A stretch of 64,000 bases of DNA from Persicaria tinctoria (GCA_037127255.1 JBANSL010000014.1:66252146-66316145), one strand, 5' to 3'. Shown: positions 33,605 to 45,700, counted from the stretch's first letter. Notes: generated by a model from the sequence alone, not told the origin. A program made the numbers and translations.

Positions 33605-33751
33605 TTACAAAGGTATTGGACCTTAATGGGCTTTTAGCCCACTATACAATATTAAGACCTATGTAATCTATCATAATAGATTACATAAGTCTTGGGCCTT
33701 AATGGGCTTTTAGCCCACTATACAATATTAAGACATATGTAATCTATCACA
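33494..33751 (-). repeat. Copia LTR
   Basis: It runs TGTAGAATAGC...CTATCACA on the plus strand, with a tRNA-iMet-type primer site at its low-coordinate edge, so it is a 5' LTR of a minus-strand element. It contains a (TA)n tract at 33552-33602 and a nearly perfect internal duplication (TTAATGGGCTTTTAGCCCAC, at 33624 and 33699). Confidence 0.7.
33552..33602. repeat. (TA)n microsatellite
   Basis: It has about 25 uninterrupted TA units inside the LTR. Confidence 0.95.
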
Positions 33752-34270
33752 ACTGAAACCCCATTCCTTCGATCGCTCTCCACAACGATCCACAGATACT
33801 GCAACTCCCTTTGCTTGATCAGGTTTTGCTTCAACCTACTCCGCTCTTGGTTATCGATTGCTTCGTGCAGGTTCTTCTCGATCTCTTCATCTCGATCTGT
33901 ACCCTCATGTTGTGTTTCTTTCGTTGATTTGATTCGATTCATGATCGCCTTTTCCAATCGAAAAATACCCACACTAGATTTCGTATGTCGTGTGTGATGA
34001 TGACGAAAACTTCTGACCAATTAGGATAGAAAATCCATTTTTCAATTTTATTACTTTATTATACTAACAAATTTTATTACTTTATTATATAAATAAACGA
34101 ATAATTTTTCTTATCAAAAATTTCAATAAATCTCAGACATTCATCTTTGTAATTCAACAATTTCAATTTGTTCACAAATTACATCTTAAAAAGTGATCTA
34201 TATAAGCTTATTAGACCAAGTAAATGTTTTTACCAGCCCTCTTATACTCATTCCACCTCTGCCTGTTTAG
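33752..34270. other. intergenic, unassigned
   Basis: A minus-strand frame (about 33760-34020; FRLEKAIMNRIKSTKETQHEG...) is charged and could be a host exon interrupted by the LTR, but I do not recognise it. The rest, 34030-34270, is AT-rich. Confidence 0.3.
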
Positions 34271-34324
34271 TACTCCCTCCGTCCAAAAATACATGTCCTT
34301 TTACTTTTTGAGGATTCTATCATT
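34271..34324 (+). mobile_element. truncated Stowaway MITE at the junction
   Basis: TA followed by CTCCCTCCGTCCAAAAATAC is the canonical Stowaway start. The sequence resembles MITE for about 45 bp and then changes to mitochondrial-style DNA with no second arm. Confidence 0.65.
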
Positions 34325-34336
34325 TGGCAGCGGCAT

Positions 34337-34921
34337 TCACGGGACGTAATAGTCAGCTAAGAAGCTACTTAATGAGCTCTTCGCTTTTGTGTACATACGA
34401 AAGTGATCAGATGTCAAGTCATCAATCTCGGACGTGGATAAAAAATCCACGTCAAAAAACCGGGTGGCCATCTCCTGAGCCAAATGCTTCAGATCCGCTC
34501 CTAAGAGCTGTGGATACTGAGCAAGGACATCCGAGCGCCCACTGTACTTTTGTAAGTACGTTTCCAGGCGATTGCAAAAGCGCTCGTATGAAAGCGTCCA
34601 CTCCGGTCCGTGGGGCGGGATCGCTTCGGAGGGCTGTGAGGGCCCTGCCTCATCGAGGGACGCCGCCTTTGGCATGTCAGAATGGCTTTCCCATTCTTCC
34701 AAGAACACTGTTTCATCGAAGGATCTAAAACGGATTTCCGATTGCTCAGGATCCGGGCCCAGCAGTTCCCCTACGCTCGCCGCCGGTGAGCCGATTTCGA
34801 GGAGCCCTCCACCTGTCGCCTCAACGACGGTGTTGATCATCGGGAGTGAAGTGTCGCAAAGAAACGCACCGCAGACCGATATACATATCCAAATGAGCTT
34901 ATATATAAAAAAAAATCTCAT
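34337..34921 (-). CDS. unknown 194-codon ORF next to the junction
   Basis: The frame is open from ATG 34921 to TGA 34337. The N-terminus has a hydrophobic stretch (FFFIYKLIWICISVCGAFLC), possibly a membrane segment. An acidic, Pro/Ser-rich middle (GPDPEQSE, EEWESHSD) and a more ordered C-terminus (YERFCNRLETYLQKYS, LADYYVP) follow. A later ATG (MINTVVEATGGG) would remove the hydrophobic part. I do not recognise the family. It ends within about 15 bp of the nuclear/mitochondrial boundary, so its 3' flank may be rearranged. Confidence 0.45.
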   Translation of the reverse strand: MRFFFIYKLIWICISVCGAFLCDTSLPMINTVVEATGGGLLEIGSPAASVGELLGPDPEQSEIRFRSFDETVFLEEWESHSDMPKAASLDEAGPSQPSEAIPPHGPEWTLSYERFCNRLETYLQKYSGRSDVLAQYPQLLGADLKHLAQEMATRFFDVDFLSTSEIDDLTSDHFRMYTKAKSSLSSFLADYYVP

Positions 34922-35208
34922 TTTTCATTATACCTTTCACTAATCCGCTTTTTGCTCAAAAAGACTAGTAGGAAATCACCGGTTGGTCAAACCAAGAAAG
35001 GCACGGGACTTTTGGGCGTACGGATTTGAAAATCTCTCTTATGTATGATCTTTCGATCTTGTTATCATTACTTTGAACTTTTCAAGTGCTTCTCTTACGA
35101 TATTTATCGTTTTTTGAACAGATCGCTCCTAAAGGTTTAGGTAGTTGGTCGAGCACCTTCAATAACATGTATCTCAAATTAGTCTAAGTCATACAAAGAT
35201 AACTCAGT

Positions 35209-35505
35209 TCATTCTAAGTCTCTATACGAAGATGAAAAATAGAACGATTGACTCATACCACCTAACACTTCATCAGGAACATTTGTGATTGACGAAGGAA
35301 TTGTGTTCTCTTCTAAGGAGGGCGTTGCGGCGCCTTCGTCAAATTCAGCAACGGGAGCCCGAGAGGGTTGAGCAGAACCAGAGGCGTCAGGAGCATTGGA
35401 TTAAAAACCTGACAATCTAATGTTGATCCGTCGATCTTGGAGAGCCAACTGGAGTTTGACCCTCAGTTGTATTCCTCCTTCGCACCCTTTCTTTTTCTTC
35501 GGCAT
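35209..35505 (-). pseudogene. unknown ORF with one internal stop
   Basis: ATG 35505 opens a basic start MPKKKKGCEGGIQLRVKLQL. A TAA at 35401-35403 interrupts it, and the same frame continues with APDASGSAQPSRAPVAEFDE to the TGA at 35209. Without the stop it would be 98 residues. Its Ser/Pro/acidic style resembles the 34337-34921 ORF on the same strand and the two may be pieces of one ancestral gene. Unrecognised. Confidence 0.35.
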
Positions 35506-36479
35506 TTACACCCCCTATTTTAGTAAGGCTGGAAAGTCTCCTCCAACATAAAAAAGATCTTCCGCCCTTTCTATCTCTATCTCTCTGTCATGCTCTTCTT
35601 CTTCGCTTGAGGACTAGCAACGGCAGTAGTGGCTTTCCTTTTTCCTTTATCCACACTCTAACCGAAGACATGATCCATAGTAAAGAAGTAGACATGGTAC
35701 GAATGGGATTGAGAAGGAGCTCTTTGAAAGCTAGAGAAGAAGCAACTTTTCTTTGTGCCAACCCTCTTTTCTCGCCTATAAGTCAGAAGTCTGGGGAACT
35801 AGAGGTGATAAAGAAAGGAATGGAGCAGAGTCAGAGTGAAGGAGATGAGGATCTGGATTCCATTCTTTTTTAGTTTGAGTGAACACCCGGTAGCCAATCG
35901 ATTAGGACTAGGAGCTGTACCAAGACGGATTAGCTCTCGCCTTCGGGTGATTAAGAAGAAAAAGAAGATCCCGGAGTTCTATTTCTAGGTTGAGGATATT
36001 TTTTTTACTTTTTTGTTAACCCTACTCGAAAGAGAGTGAGTGGCGAATTAAGATAAAGGCTATTCTTTCGCCAAGATAGCAGAGGGAAAGGCGAAGTCAC
36101 AAGTCCTTAAAATGGAATAAGGATTTTCAAAAATACCAACATATTAGAAGAGGATCTAGATCCCATCCAATACCGACAGCAGCTTTGAACCAAAGCGTAT
36201 ATAGTAAGAGACGTCTCCGAAAAAACATTTTTTAGCATTTTACACTACGATTAGAACACGAACTAGCATACTCGGGGTCATACGGCTTCCCATTTACTTC
36301 ATTTAGGTATTTCTTTTTTTGTAACAGTAAAGCGAAAAAGCCGGGATGCTTGACGCCCTTTGGTCTTCTACTTTTTTTTGCAGCGAAGTGAGACTATTCA
36401 GTATGGCTCAACTGTCCGTCCACCCGATATTATTGATACCCAGAATCCAGGATTTGGTTCTTTGGATTCGCTCAGACTA
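35506..36479. other. mitochondrial-type non-coding DNA
   Basis: It contains an 88-codon plus-strand frame (35607-35873) without recognisable motifs. Nothing else is supported. Confidence 0.4.
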
Positions 36480-36990
36480 AAAGCTCCGGTGTGAGGATCT
36501 TGAATGCAAGAGTGAGTTTTCCTACGCAGAAGAATGAAAGGATGCCGCAGATGAGAGATATGAGGTAGAGCTATATGTGAAGACTTGTCTTGTGTGTCAA
36601 CCATACAGGGTAGAGAACGAGCATCTAGGGGGATTGTTGGAACCTTTGCCTGTACTAGAGCGTCCATGGTCAAGTGTCTCCGTGTTTTCTTCATCTCAAC
36701 ATTCCCTAATTACTAAGGATATTCATCTTTCTTTTGGATTCTTGATCGATTCTCTAAGTATAGGGCATTTCATCCCAGCATCTACGGACTGTACAGCGGA
36801 AGAAGTGTCGAGGTTATTCTTCAAGCACGTGAGTCCAATTTTGGGGATTACCATGGAGCATTATTAGTGACCGAGACTCACAGTTCACGGGAAAGTTGTG
36901 AACGGAACTCTGAATTTGGTCAGAGTTGCATTTCTCTACGAGTTTTCATCCGCAGATAGACCAAATCCGCATTTCAAAAGCCTGGGATCC
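36480..36990 (+). pseudogene. Ty3/gypsy integrase fragment
   Basis: The translation reads MRD...YVKTCLVCQPYRVENEH (end of the zinc-binding HHCC domain), GGLLEPLPVLERPWSSVS, then with shifts DCTAEEVSRLFFKHVSPI and a broken DRDSQFTGKL and STSFHPQ. These are integrase catalytic-core motifs. Frameshifts and a substituted segment at about 36690-36760 make it non-functional. Confidence 0.85.
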
Positions 36991-39104
36991 TGTCCCTTGG
37001 ACGTTTTTTTTAATGGGAGAATGGCAACCGATGATTGTTCCCTGCAGTGGTATAACCTCGTGAACCAGGCATACTAATTGACTTGCTCTTTCTTCTCTAC
37101 AAGGAATATAGCGATTAGTGCCCAAGTCCAAGCACGGGTCCCGAAGGGTCGACAAAGGACAGATACAGATGTTGAGATTCGGTGTCGATGAGGACACGCG
37201 AGATAGCGCTATTGCCGATATAGGCAACGATGAGACCTTATGTGAGGAGAAGGAATACCATAAGGTAAGTCGTTGTCCGAAAGAGAGATAGCCATGGGAG
37301 CCGTTAAAGTTCCAACAAAATCCAATTTGAAAGGTCTGCTGGGGTGGTGCCCGCCGGGACCTGGGCACTCGCAAGGAATTTTTTGAAAACTTCTTGGTGA
37401 GTTGGAGAAGAGCAAACAAAATGGAAATGGAAGCTTGGGTTCTACCTAATTTCTTAATAAGATCATAGCTGGATGGTTTTTTCGCTTGTTTCAGAACTCT
37501 TTCCCTTTCTTGTTGTTGTTTTGTTGGGCAGTTGACTCGTGATTGAGGATCAGGAAGGCACCCTACCAGATTTTATTTGAGAACAGTCCTTGGTTGTTGA
37601 GCTGCATTTGCCACTAATGCAGGCTCAGCCGGGATAACAATTGGTGGAGAAAGCGGTATAACCAAAGCCAAAGAAAGGAGTAGAAGATGGGATCGGTAGA
37701 GATTGACCTAAAATACATCTAGGATCAACTGAATAATGCGATGCTTGACATGGCTGTAATGAGAAGACTTTGAGCCTTCTGATTTGTTTTCATATTTTTG
37801 GGAGCACTCGCAGAGGCAGCGGATTGCTTTAGTTTTGCGCCGAAGGAGAAGGATCAAGTTGAAAAGGCTGATTTACTTGAAAAGAAGAAACTAAAAAGGG
37901 TTGGACTCTTGACTAGAAAAAAAATGACAATTCTCTTGATTAAATTGGGCTCCTAGGCCCGGAAAAGATTTGCTTACTTGACCCGGTGAAACTACTGAAG
38001 ACTTTTGAGATGGAACTACAAGCACAACTTCTATTCAAGACTCCTTTCTTACTTCAAAAGAGTCTGCCTTGTAACACGGTAATGATAAATCCATTTCCGT
38101 CTTCCCCACATCCCAGGCATCTGGAAATCCTTCTTAGCCACTGGCCAAGTGCCTTTTATTCCTCGTTTTGGTACCATAGATACTACTAATAGGGTGCATG
38201 ATCCTTATGTGATCGCCTTACGTCCTTTAATAAGGGATCGTCGTTTAATAAACTTAAGAAGATTCTTTTCCGACATAGCATACTATTGGGTGGTGTAGCT
38301 ATAGCTTTGAATTGTTGGTATAGCAGTTAGAAAGAGTACTGAGTTCTTTTTTTGCTCTAGCCAGGTCAGACTTAGCCAATAGATTGGGAATTGTGAATAG
38401 AGGATACGATTATAGGATAGATGCTTATTGTTACACTTCCCTAATACCTGAACTCTTTTTGAGGACAGGGCAATCTAAGCTACTCACCTGGGAAAAGTTT
38501 TTTTACTTGCTGGAACTGCATCTATTCCCATGGCTGGTAGGGCTGACTTCTGAAAAGAAAAAGCAAGAATCACTTAAGATAGCAAAGGACCGCTTTCTCC
38601 TTCGAACTCTTCAACCCATGTCTCTGTCTCTTTGAAAGGCTAGCCTTCTTTATGGCATTCCCCTCTTTTCTGACTCTAGGTAAGCGCTGTTCCCCTCCAC
38701 CTCTAAGGAAGCCTTTAAAGTAGTTAGTCTCTTAGGAAAGTTTTCCCTAACATCATATAGAGAGCCTGCTACGGGGTAAGACCTGCAGTATTAATAAGTC
38801 CTCGGGTGTTTAGTATATTGTAATCGTTTTTGTATCTTAGGGAAGAAGGTAAGCACAAAAAATAAGATTCTAGTGGTAAGCGTCTTTAGCTCCTGTGCTA
38901 AGCCCTTACATTTCGAATCTCTTTCCAGCTGTCCCCTTTTAAAGGAGGGATTTTATGGAAGTTAGTGAAATAGTAAGAGTAGCAAGTCTATGAGCAATCC
39001 AGATGTTTTGGGTAAGAAGGTCCGAGGCTTTTTAGGGCGATAAGAAAGATTCCTGACCCCTACGTCTCTTGACATAAAAGAAAATCCATATACAACGCCC
39101 GGTG
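36991..39104. other. mitochondrial-type non-coding DNA
   Basis: Only short unassigned frames occur, the longest on the minus strand at 36946-37419 without family motifs. No tRNA or rRNA was seen. Confidence 0.4.
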
Positions 39105-39200
39105 TTGGAATCCAAGTTCCACTAGTCACTTCCGCCCGATTAGTCTATGTAACGTGGCGTACAAGATTCTCACTAAGGTTCTCGTTAACTGTTAAAGCCC
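39105..39200 (+). pseudogene. LINE reverse-transcriptase fragment (FRPISLCNVAYK motif)
   Basis: The stretch translates to HFRPISLCNVAYKILTKVLVN, a highly conserved RT finger motif of plant LINEs. It is about 30 residues long with no flanking RT sequence. Confidence 0.8.
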
Positions 39201-40966
39201 TCTTTCTTTGGAGTTGTTCTGGTTCTCGTGTTCTATGTTTTCTCTTTGTTTGTTGGTTTGTCCGCTTAGTTGAGGAGGGAGAATGTATAAGAGAGTCTAA
39301 TAAGAGAAGTTTCGGGGTTTCCGCTGTTGCCTTTTTGTAGGTCGGATGCTATACCTTGAGCACTAACGATTCACCCTGGAAAGATCACTTTTTCTTGCCT
39401 TCGCCTCGATACGGTAGATAAGTGGATAGTTTCGCGATAGGAGGACTGGCCCTTGACTTGCATGGGATAGATTCAATAGGAATATGCCTCTCGACAGAAT
39501 GGAAAGATGAGATTAGAAGAATGAAAAGAGAAAGCCAAGGGACATCTAGACTAGCCAGGGAAAGCGCAATCACAAGAACTGTGCAACAATCCCTACATCC
39601 ACCGAATCTTGTGCGAAGCATCCGACTTCTTTTCATTTCAAAGAGTGCCAATTGATGCAGAGAAGGAGCTCTTAGCAATTGAAGAAGAAGAGTCTGCCCT
39701 TACCCCAACATAAATAAGGTGGAGCCTTAACCCGACACAAGATGGGTTAGGATAGTGGGCTTAGTCAGCCCAACAGAAGTTGTCAACCAAAAAGGAGAAG
39801 TTCCCGTGATTGAAGGTTGATGGATATCCTACCCTAAGATGAGAGGATTAGGCTTAGAACACAAGACCCATCATAAGATCGCATCTTCATGACAAGAGGT
39901 GTACACGTTAGACCTCGCTCAAGGTAATGGGCCAAACCTAAGGAGTCCAAAGAAATTGGATCTTCTTATATGACAAAACCACAAATTGGGCTTCATTCAA
40001 GGCGCCAAAAAGATGGGTTGAATCCATAAACCGCTTCGTGGGGTCCAATGACTCTCAGAATGGCTTAGAATTGCACACAATTGCTATAACTTGGGTCTAG
40101 TCATAATCCTTATGGGCTCAAGTCGTATTGGATCCTAAGTCTTACACATCGGGCTTAAGCCCTCCCCTATTTTTTTTATTCTAAAGGTCCATCATAGTGC
40201 CCAGAAACGCAGCCTATAAGTCCATTTTCCTAAGGTGAAAAAGAGTGAGCCCAACATAGAACCCCAAGCAAGATAACAAAGACACGCAGTCACACAAGAC
40301 AGGGTGGACCTATGGGATATTTCTAAGCTCTCTAGTGCGGCTAAGTGTCTCCTTATAACTCCGGTAAGGCTTGGGGGCAGGCCTATTGTGCCTCTCAAGA
40401 TGGGCTATTTAAGGTGGCCTACCCTGGTCATCAACGCGGTTGCTCCCCTTGACGTATCTAAAGGTCTGGAGTTTCCCATGGCGACTGGTCCGTGGGGTGA
40501 AGAGGGTCTAGGTCACAGCACAGGCCGAGTTGGCTCCCTAAACGTCAATCCGCCGGCAAAGTGCAGGTCAAGCTCATTTCATTGATTGGAAATAGCCATA
40601 CATTGGAGTCGGACTTCTCTATCTCCGGTGAAATAGTGGATGATGGATGGATGGTTGACTGCTATATCTTCATTAACGTTTCGACTGGGAATTCAGACTT
40701 TTCACTCCCGACTGGAATTTGGGTGACCCTAAAGGAAGAAGGAAGCTTCAGAGCTGGAAAGGCGCACATCTTCAATAGTACACTTAGCAACCACTTTCAC
40801 ATGAATTGGAAGCACATTTGGACGAATTCGTCTTTCTAAATGAAACGATTAGCATAGCATGTTGTAGTCAACATTTGACACGCAGGGTTTTTCCCATATC
40901 ATACATGCAAACATCAAAAAGAAAACCAAACAAAGACACTTCACTTAGCATAGGAGTCGATCTCCA

Positions 40967-41320
40967 TCAAACAAAGACAAGGAAAAGCCATGCATAAAAA
41001 CACACTACTTTGGGACTCCTTCTTTTCATCTTTGCGAAAGAGTCGACGGACTCTTCTATTGACGTCTCTCTGGGGATGCGAGTGATGGCGACCTGCACAA
41101 TGAGCTCTTGCTGCTCCGTCTGCAGCACTTGCAGCCTCCTCTCCCTTTCTTTTAGGTTCTCTCTGGCAGCGTTAATGCGTTCTTCTCTCTCTGCGGGATC
41201 TCTTGTTCTAACACTTCTCAAAAGGAAGTTTATAACTCTACGGCGCTCTTTCATTTCATTTGGAAGTTGCTCCATTTCAGCAGCAATTTCAACAAGCCTG
41301 TTTAGAACAGCCATAGCCAT
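40967..41320 (-). CDS. small coiled-coil protein of unknown function
   Basis: The product is 117 residues, starting MAMAVLNRLVEIAAEMEQLP. Residues 1-85 are strongly helical and charged with heptad-like Leu spacing (NAARENLKERERRLQVLQTE), and the C-terminus is hydrophobic (VCFYAWLFLVFV), a possible membrane anchor. A TATAAAT box lies about 45 bp upstream (41365-41371), followed by an A-rich leader, as in nuclear genes. It is divergent from the ORF at 42300. It has no introns and I do not recognise the family. Confidence 0.5.
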   Translation of the reverse strand: MAMAVLNRLVEIAAEMEQLPNEMKERRRVINFLLRSVRTRDPAEREERINAARENLKERERRLQVLQTEQQELIVQVAITRIPRETSIEESVDSFAKMKRRSPKVVCFYAWLFLVFV

Positions 41321-41364
41321 ATGTGCTATGACTCATTTTTTGTTAATACACTTATTGAGCCTCC

Positions 41365-41371
41365 ATTTATA
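41365..41371 (-). promoter_or_regulatory. TATA box for the 40967-41320 ORF
   Basis: TATAAAT on the minus strand, about 45 bp 5' of the ATG. Such a box is not expected for plant mitochondrial promoters. Confidence 0.5.
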
Positions 41372-42264
41372 GAGTGGTATAGGAATCTCGCCATGCGTCA
41401 CGAAGCAGGCACAATTCTGACTAGCTCTCCGCACTACTTTTATGCAGTTTCAAACTATCATGCCTTTTTAATGAAAAACCGGCTGGCTCTTGCTACCGCA
41501 AACAAAATATCCCCAAATCACACTGCCTGTATGAACAAAAAAACTTTGCACAAGCAGCTTACGTAGAAAAGATTCCATATTCGATTCCGAAAGAGCTCTG
41601 TCTGAAGCTGCAAAATACCCCACTTGAATTTGAATGAAGACTTGGTCTTGCTCTTTCCTCGATGAAAGCCCACAGAAGGGCCAAAGCACAACAAGCCTAC
41701 CCAGCATCAAAGCCCAAGTACATGGAAGAAGGCCCGCTGGATCTGTCCAAATTCAAAGCCCATCAAAGGTGGCTCCTCACATGAAATCATGCAAAGGATC
41801 CGAGCCCATCTATCTCCTACATTCAAGGATCTGAGTCCATCCAAATAGCCCAGAAAATGACAGCCATCAAAAGACCTAAGCCCATATAGCCTCGGCCCAT
41901 AGAGCTTTCCGCCAAGTTTTTTTTTACTTTCTTATTTTATAAACTTATTCACTAAACTCCATTTTTTAAAAGCTGTACTTACTAGTGTGAACTTACGGAT
42001 TGAGCTGTAAACGGCTGGGAAAAAGCAAGCGTCTGATCAGATCAATCAAGTGAATCAAGGACGAGTGACGATTGGCTGAACGTACTTTGGCAGCTCCTGG
42101 TGGAGTACTAGTATGACAGATTCTCATCGGTGTCAAGCCACGTTTCGATACCCGCGAAAAACAGGGGTCGGGTCGGCCCATCGTCATAAGCAAGACAGGA
42201 CACCACTTATTAAAAAAAAAAAAGAATGACTAATAATAAGAAAGAGTTAATGGCCTCCAAGGCC

Positions 42265-42272
42265 TATAAATA
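42265..42272 (+). promoter_or_regulatory. TATA box for the 42300-42515 ORF
   Basis: TATAAATA lies 28 bp before the ATG in a GGCCTATAAATAGA context typical of nuclear core promoters. The very short leader implied would be unusual, so transcription may start right at the ORF. Confidence 0.45.
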
Positions 42273-42299
42273 GAAAATGAAGTCGCAAAGCAAAGGGAG

Positions 42300-42515
42300 A
42301 TGGATCCACCAGTTACCTTAGAAAGACTTTCCAAATTCAATCAAGAAATTCTACGTATAGATAACGAGAAGCTCCAGCGGGAGCAAACCCTGGCTGCCTT
42401 CTGGGAGCACTTGCCTCCTATCGATCCGGAGGTCGTGGCCAAAGCCATGCAAGAGCTCCGAGACCGCATTCGAGCTCTTGAAGACCGAAAACGGGCCCTA
42501 CCTCAAGAACAGTAA
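42300..42515 (+). CDS. small coiled-coil protein of unknown function
   Basis: The product is 71 residues starting MDPPVTLERLSKFNQEILRI and ending RIRALEDRKRALPQEQ. Two helical charged segments are separated by PPIDPEVVAK. It has no introns. Downstream, near 42675, an AATGAA word could serve as a poly(A) signal. With the divergent coiled-coil ORF about 1 kb away it forms a symmetric pair of unknown role. Confidence 0.5.
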   Translation: MDPPVTLERLSKFNQEILRIDNEKLQREQTLAAFWEHLPPIDPEVVAKAMQELRDRIRALEDRKRALPQEQ

Positions 42516-42720
42516 TCTCTCCGGGGCCATAAGCAACCGCGGGGGAAATGGAAACAACGGGGGGAACTAATAAGAGTCGGTTGTTTACTTCATATTTTTT
42601 GTTTAGTTGTTTGGCTGGTTTGTCTATGTGTGCTTAAGCTTCCTTTTGGATGTACTTCCCATGTAACGGCTATTAATGAATCAAAAGTGCTGGTCTGCTT
42701 TGTGCAGAAAGCTTCCATGC

Positions 42721-45700
42721 CTCGCTATCCTATCTTATTACTCGTACAACAACTATGGCAGCCAAGAGCGCTGCTTATTCCCCTTCATCTTTAGATGCTT
42801 TCTGTACTGCTCGATGCGAATAATAGCCCTAGTTCTAGTTAGTTCATACTAACCGCTCTCGCTTACTTGCCTGCTGGCATCACCTCATCCTCTTTTTGAA
42901 TAGGGTTTTTCACTCTTGTCCGGCTAAAGGCCTTTTGATCGGCTTTCACACTTCATGCTAAGAGTTCTTCTGCGTCCACGCCTTATTCTATATCTTTCCC
43001 CGGGACTGACATCAACCATCGGTTTTTGGTACCAACTTGATCCTTAAGAAAAATGAGGATAAGAAAGTCCCAAGGAGAGCGGTAAAACTGAATGGATTTC
43101 ATAAGTTGAGCAGAGGTCCTCATTATAGTATTCTACTAGCCTCATATCTCGTTAGAACGGTTCGCTTTCTCTCCTGCCTGCCCTATCCGCGCGGAATCTA
43201 AGCGTAGAATCAAAGAGAGATGGGATATCAGACTCTTGTTCATCTCTTTCCCCCAAATATAGTATCTAGGGACAACTCCAAGCTTTATAGCTTTGGGTTC
43301 AACGGATCGGATCGAATGATAGATCATACCATAAATGGAGTCGGAAAAAAGAGCCTGTACCCAACACCTTCTTTTTCTTTCCTAGGAGCTATCCTTGTCT
43401 TTAGCTCTAGCAACTTTAGGTAATATCTAAGCCTCATCCTCATGCCGTGGAGGAGATCAATATTCATCGCCACCTGAAACCTAGGTATCTCTAAAGCTTA
43501 CCTTGAGCCTTGATTCACTACTTATTTATATACGAAAGTGCCTTCCAAAATGCCAAATGAAAGTAAAGCTTTCAATCAAACTGCCCAGTCGCTAAAGCCC
43601 TCAACACGGGAGTGATAGATTGATTCAATCCAGCCACCGACTCCCCGTGGCTACTTTTTTACGCCTTTCTTAGTGGTCTGAGCTTGGGTGAGTCTCTTTT
43701 CAGCCGTCACGCAGTGAAAGAGCAGACCCTTCTCGTGGCGAGTCAATCAACCGTGCTTTGGTTGCTTTAGTGATAAGGGGATTGGCCCCTTCATTGGACT
43801 TTTTTTCGATTCTGAATTGTGGGATCGAATGTAGCCTTCAAAGGCGAGGCCGCCCCGAGAGGTGTGGGGAAGGGTGAGTGGTTAGGTGGGCCCCTTCAAT
43901 TGAGCGAATTTTTCCCGCTTTCCCGCGAAGGCGAAGAGACTAGAGTAGATTTAGAACGTTTTCGTGGTCCGTCGGTGCGATCATTTCTCATTTTTTTTCT
44001 CTTTGACCGAGCTCAGACTCTTCAAGCCTTGTTCGGTCGTTCAGAGATGGTTGGGGTTGCCGCTCCTTAGTTCATCTCTCGGTAGAACAAGGCCACCGCT
44101 TAGGTTGGTTCGACTCCCACGGGAGCGCACATTGCCAATCTAATTGGTACTTTCCTTTTCTGAATTCTTAGCTCTGTCAATTCCTTATTCTTTAGCGATG
44201 TAAAGCCATCGGGCAGTAGACTGGCAAGAAGGGAACGGCTGTTTCGGTATTCGTTCTGGAATCAGTGACTGAGGGTAAGGGCTAGTGATCAATAAAATCA
44301 GACTAGTGGGGCATATTGCTTTTCGTAGTAAGCAACTCTCTTTAGAAGGCTATTTATTTATCGAAGTAAAGAGTAGTTCCTCTTGTTGAAGTCGTTCCTA
44401 TCCTTTTAGGCGAGCTACTTTCTTCCTCTTGTTCCTATTCTCCGATTCGGAATCTGATTTTATCCCGAACTCAGGAATAAGTCTTTCGGGCTCTGTAGAG
44501 CGTTAGAATGCGTCTTCTGGTCCTCATGTGGGTGATTCCCCCATCTGATTCGTTAAACGTTGGGTTCTCAGTAAGAAGATCGCTGTCTGCTGGGATCTAG
44601 TCCATGAAAGAAAGACCTTTTATGCTATAGATAAATATGATCGTATGGATCCTTCCTTGAAAGACTCGCAAGAAGGAAAACTTTTTTTCTTTTCTACGCA
44701 CTCTCACTGGCAACTACCAAAAAGGTTGGGGAAGGGAAGAGAAGGCCGGTCTTTTTATTATCCTCAAACCTCTCGTATTCTGCCATCTACGGGCGTAGCG
44801 GTTCTTCGACGAAGGTCAAAGAAAAGAGAAAAAGCGACTGAAGAAAGGTAGAGATGGAATGAGTCTATTCCCTGGCCATTTTTTCTTCTTTTACCTAGCT
44901 GTACACAGATCGGTGACTCACGAAGGAAATGGTATCCGAGATCGGACATCGAAATGGGTTTCAAAGTCTATTTAGGCTGACGATGCTCTCTTTTTTCTGA
45001 CTAAAGATCATTGCTCTCTATTACTTGACTCCTGATTTCGTAATTCAAAATGAGAACAATTCGTCTTGTGGAGTGAGTGGTCAATTTGACTGAACCACCC
45101 ATTGTCTTCGATAGCATGCAGCCGATAATCAAGAGATATTTTGAATGTGTGCAGCGAGAATCACCTTCCTTTCCGTTCTCTTCTCTATTCTACCTTTGAC
45201 TTCAGGTCCGCTCACCCATACGAAAGGGGGGGTGATGAAGTCGCCACTTTAGTTCAAGAAGGAGGACTGGTTCTCTTGCGTATACTGTAGACGGAAGTAG
45301 CAGGAATGCCCCAAAAGCTAGTTGAATTGGAGATAGTGGAAGTCCCCCAATGTGATTAGTTCTCGAGCTTTTCTTTCTTTTACATGCATCACGTCTTGGA
45401 ATAGCGTTTGAAATATAGGTTCGAACTGCTTCCTCTTCTCTTTCAGATTCAAGAGCGACGAAGCCACATTCTCGATCCAATGTCTTTCTCTCCTCCCCAC
45501 CAAATGGATCCACTCGCATCTACCGATACCCCGTTACCGCGATATTACTTGGGATCTAAGCGCCCCGTTAGCTCCATCCGTTGCTTGTTTCGTTTCGATC
45601 TAGCAGCGAATCCATCTCCACACTCTTAGTATAGATTCCATTTAGTACGGAACAGAATGAAACTACGCTGCTTACGAAGAGAAGTGGTGATCTCTGCTTG

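Larger units (their letters stand above)
39720..42720. other. nuclear-style segment within the mitochondrial-type DNA
   Basis: The stretch contains promoter-like TATA boxes, repeated GGGCTTAAGCCC / GCCCA-type words common in nuclear promoters and LTRs, and two small ORFs with codon use unlike the flanks. It looks like nuclear DNA transferred into the mitochondrial genome before the present arrangement. Edges are approximate. An unassigned 92-codon frame also lies at 40561-40839 (+). Confidence 0.4.
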
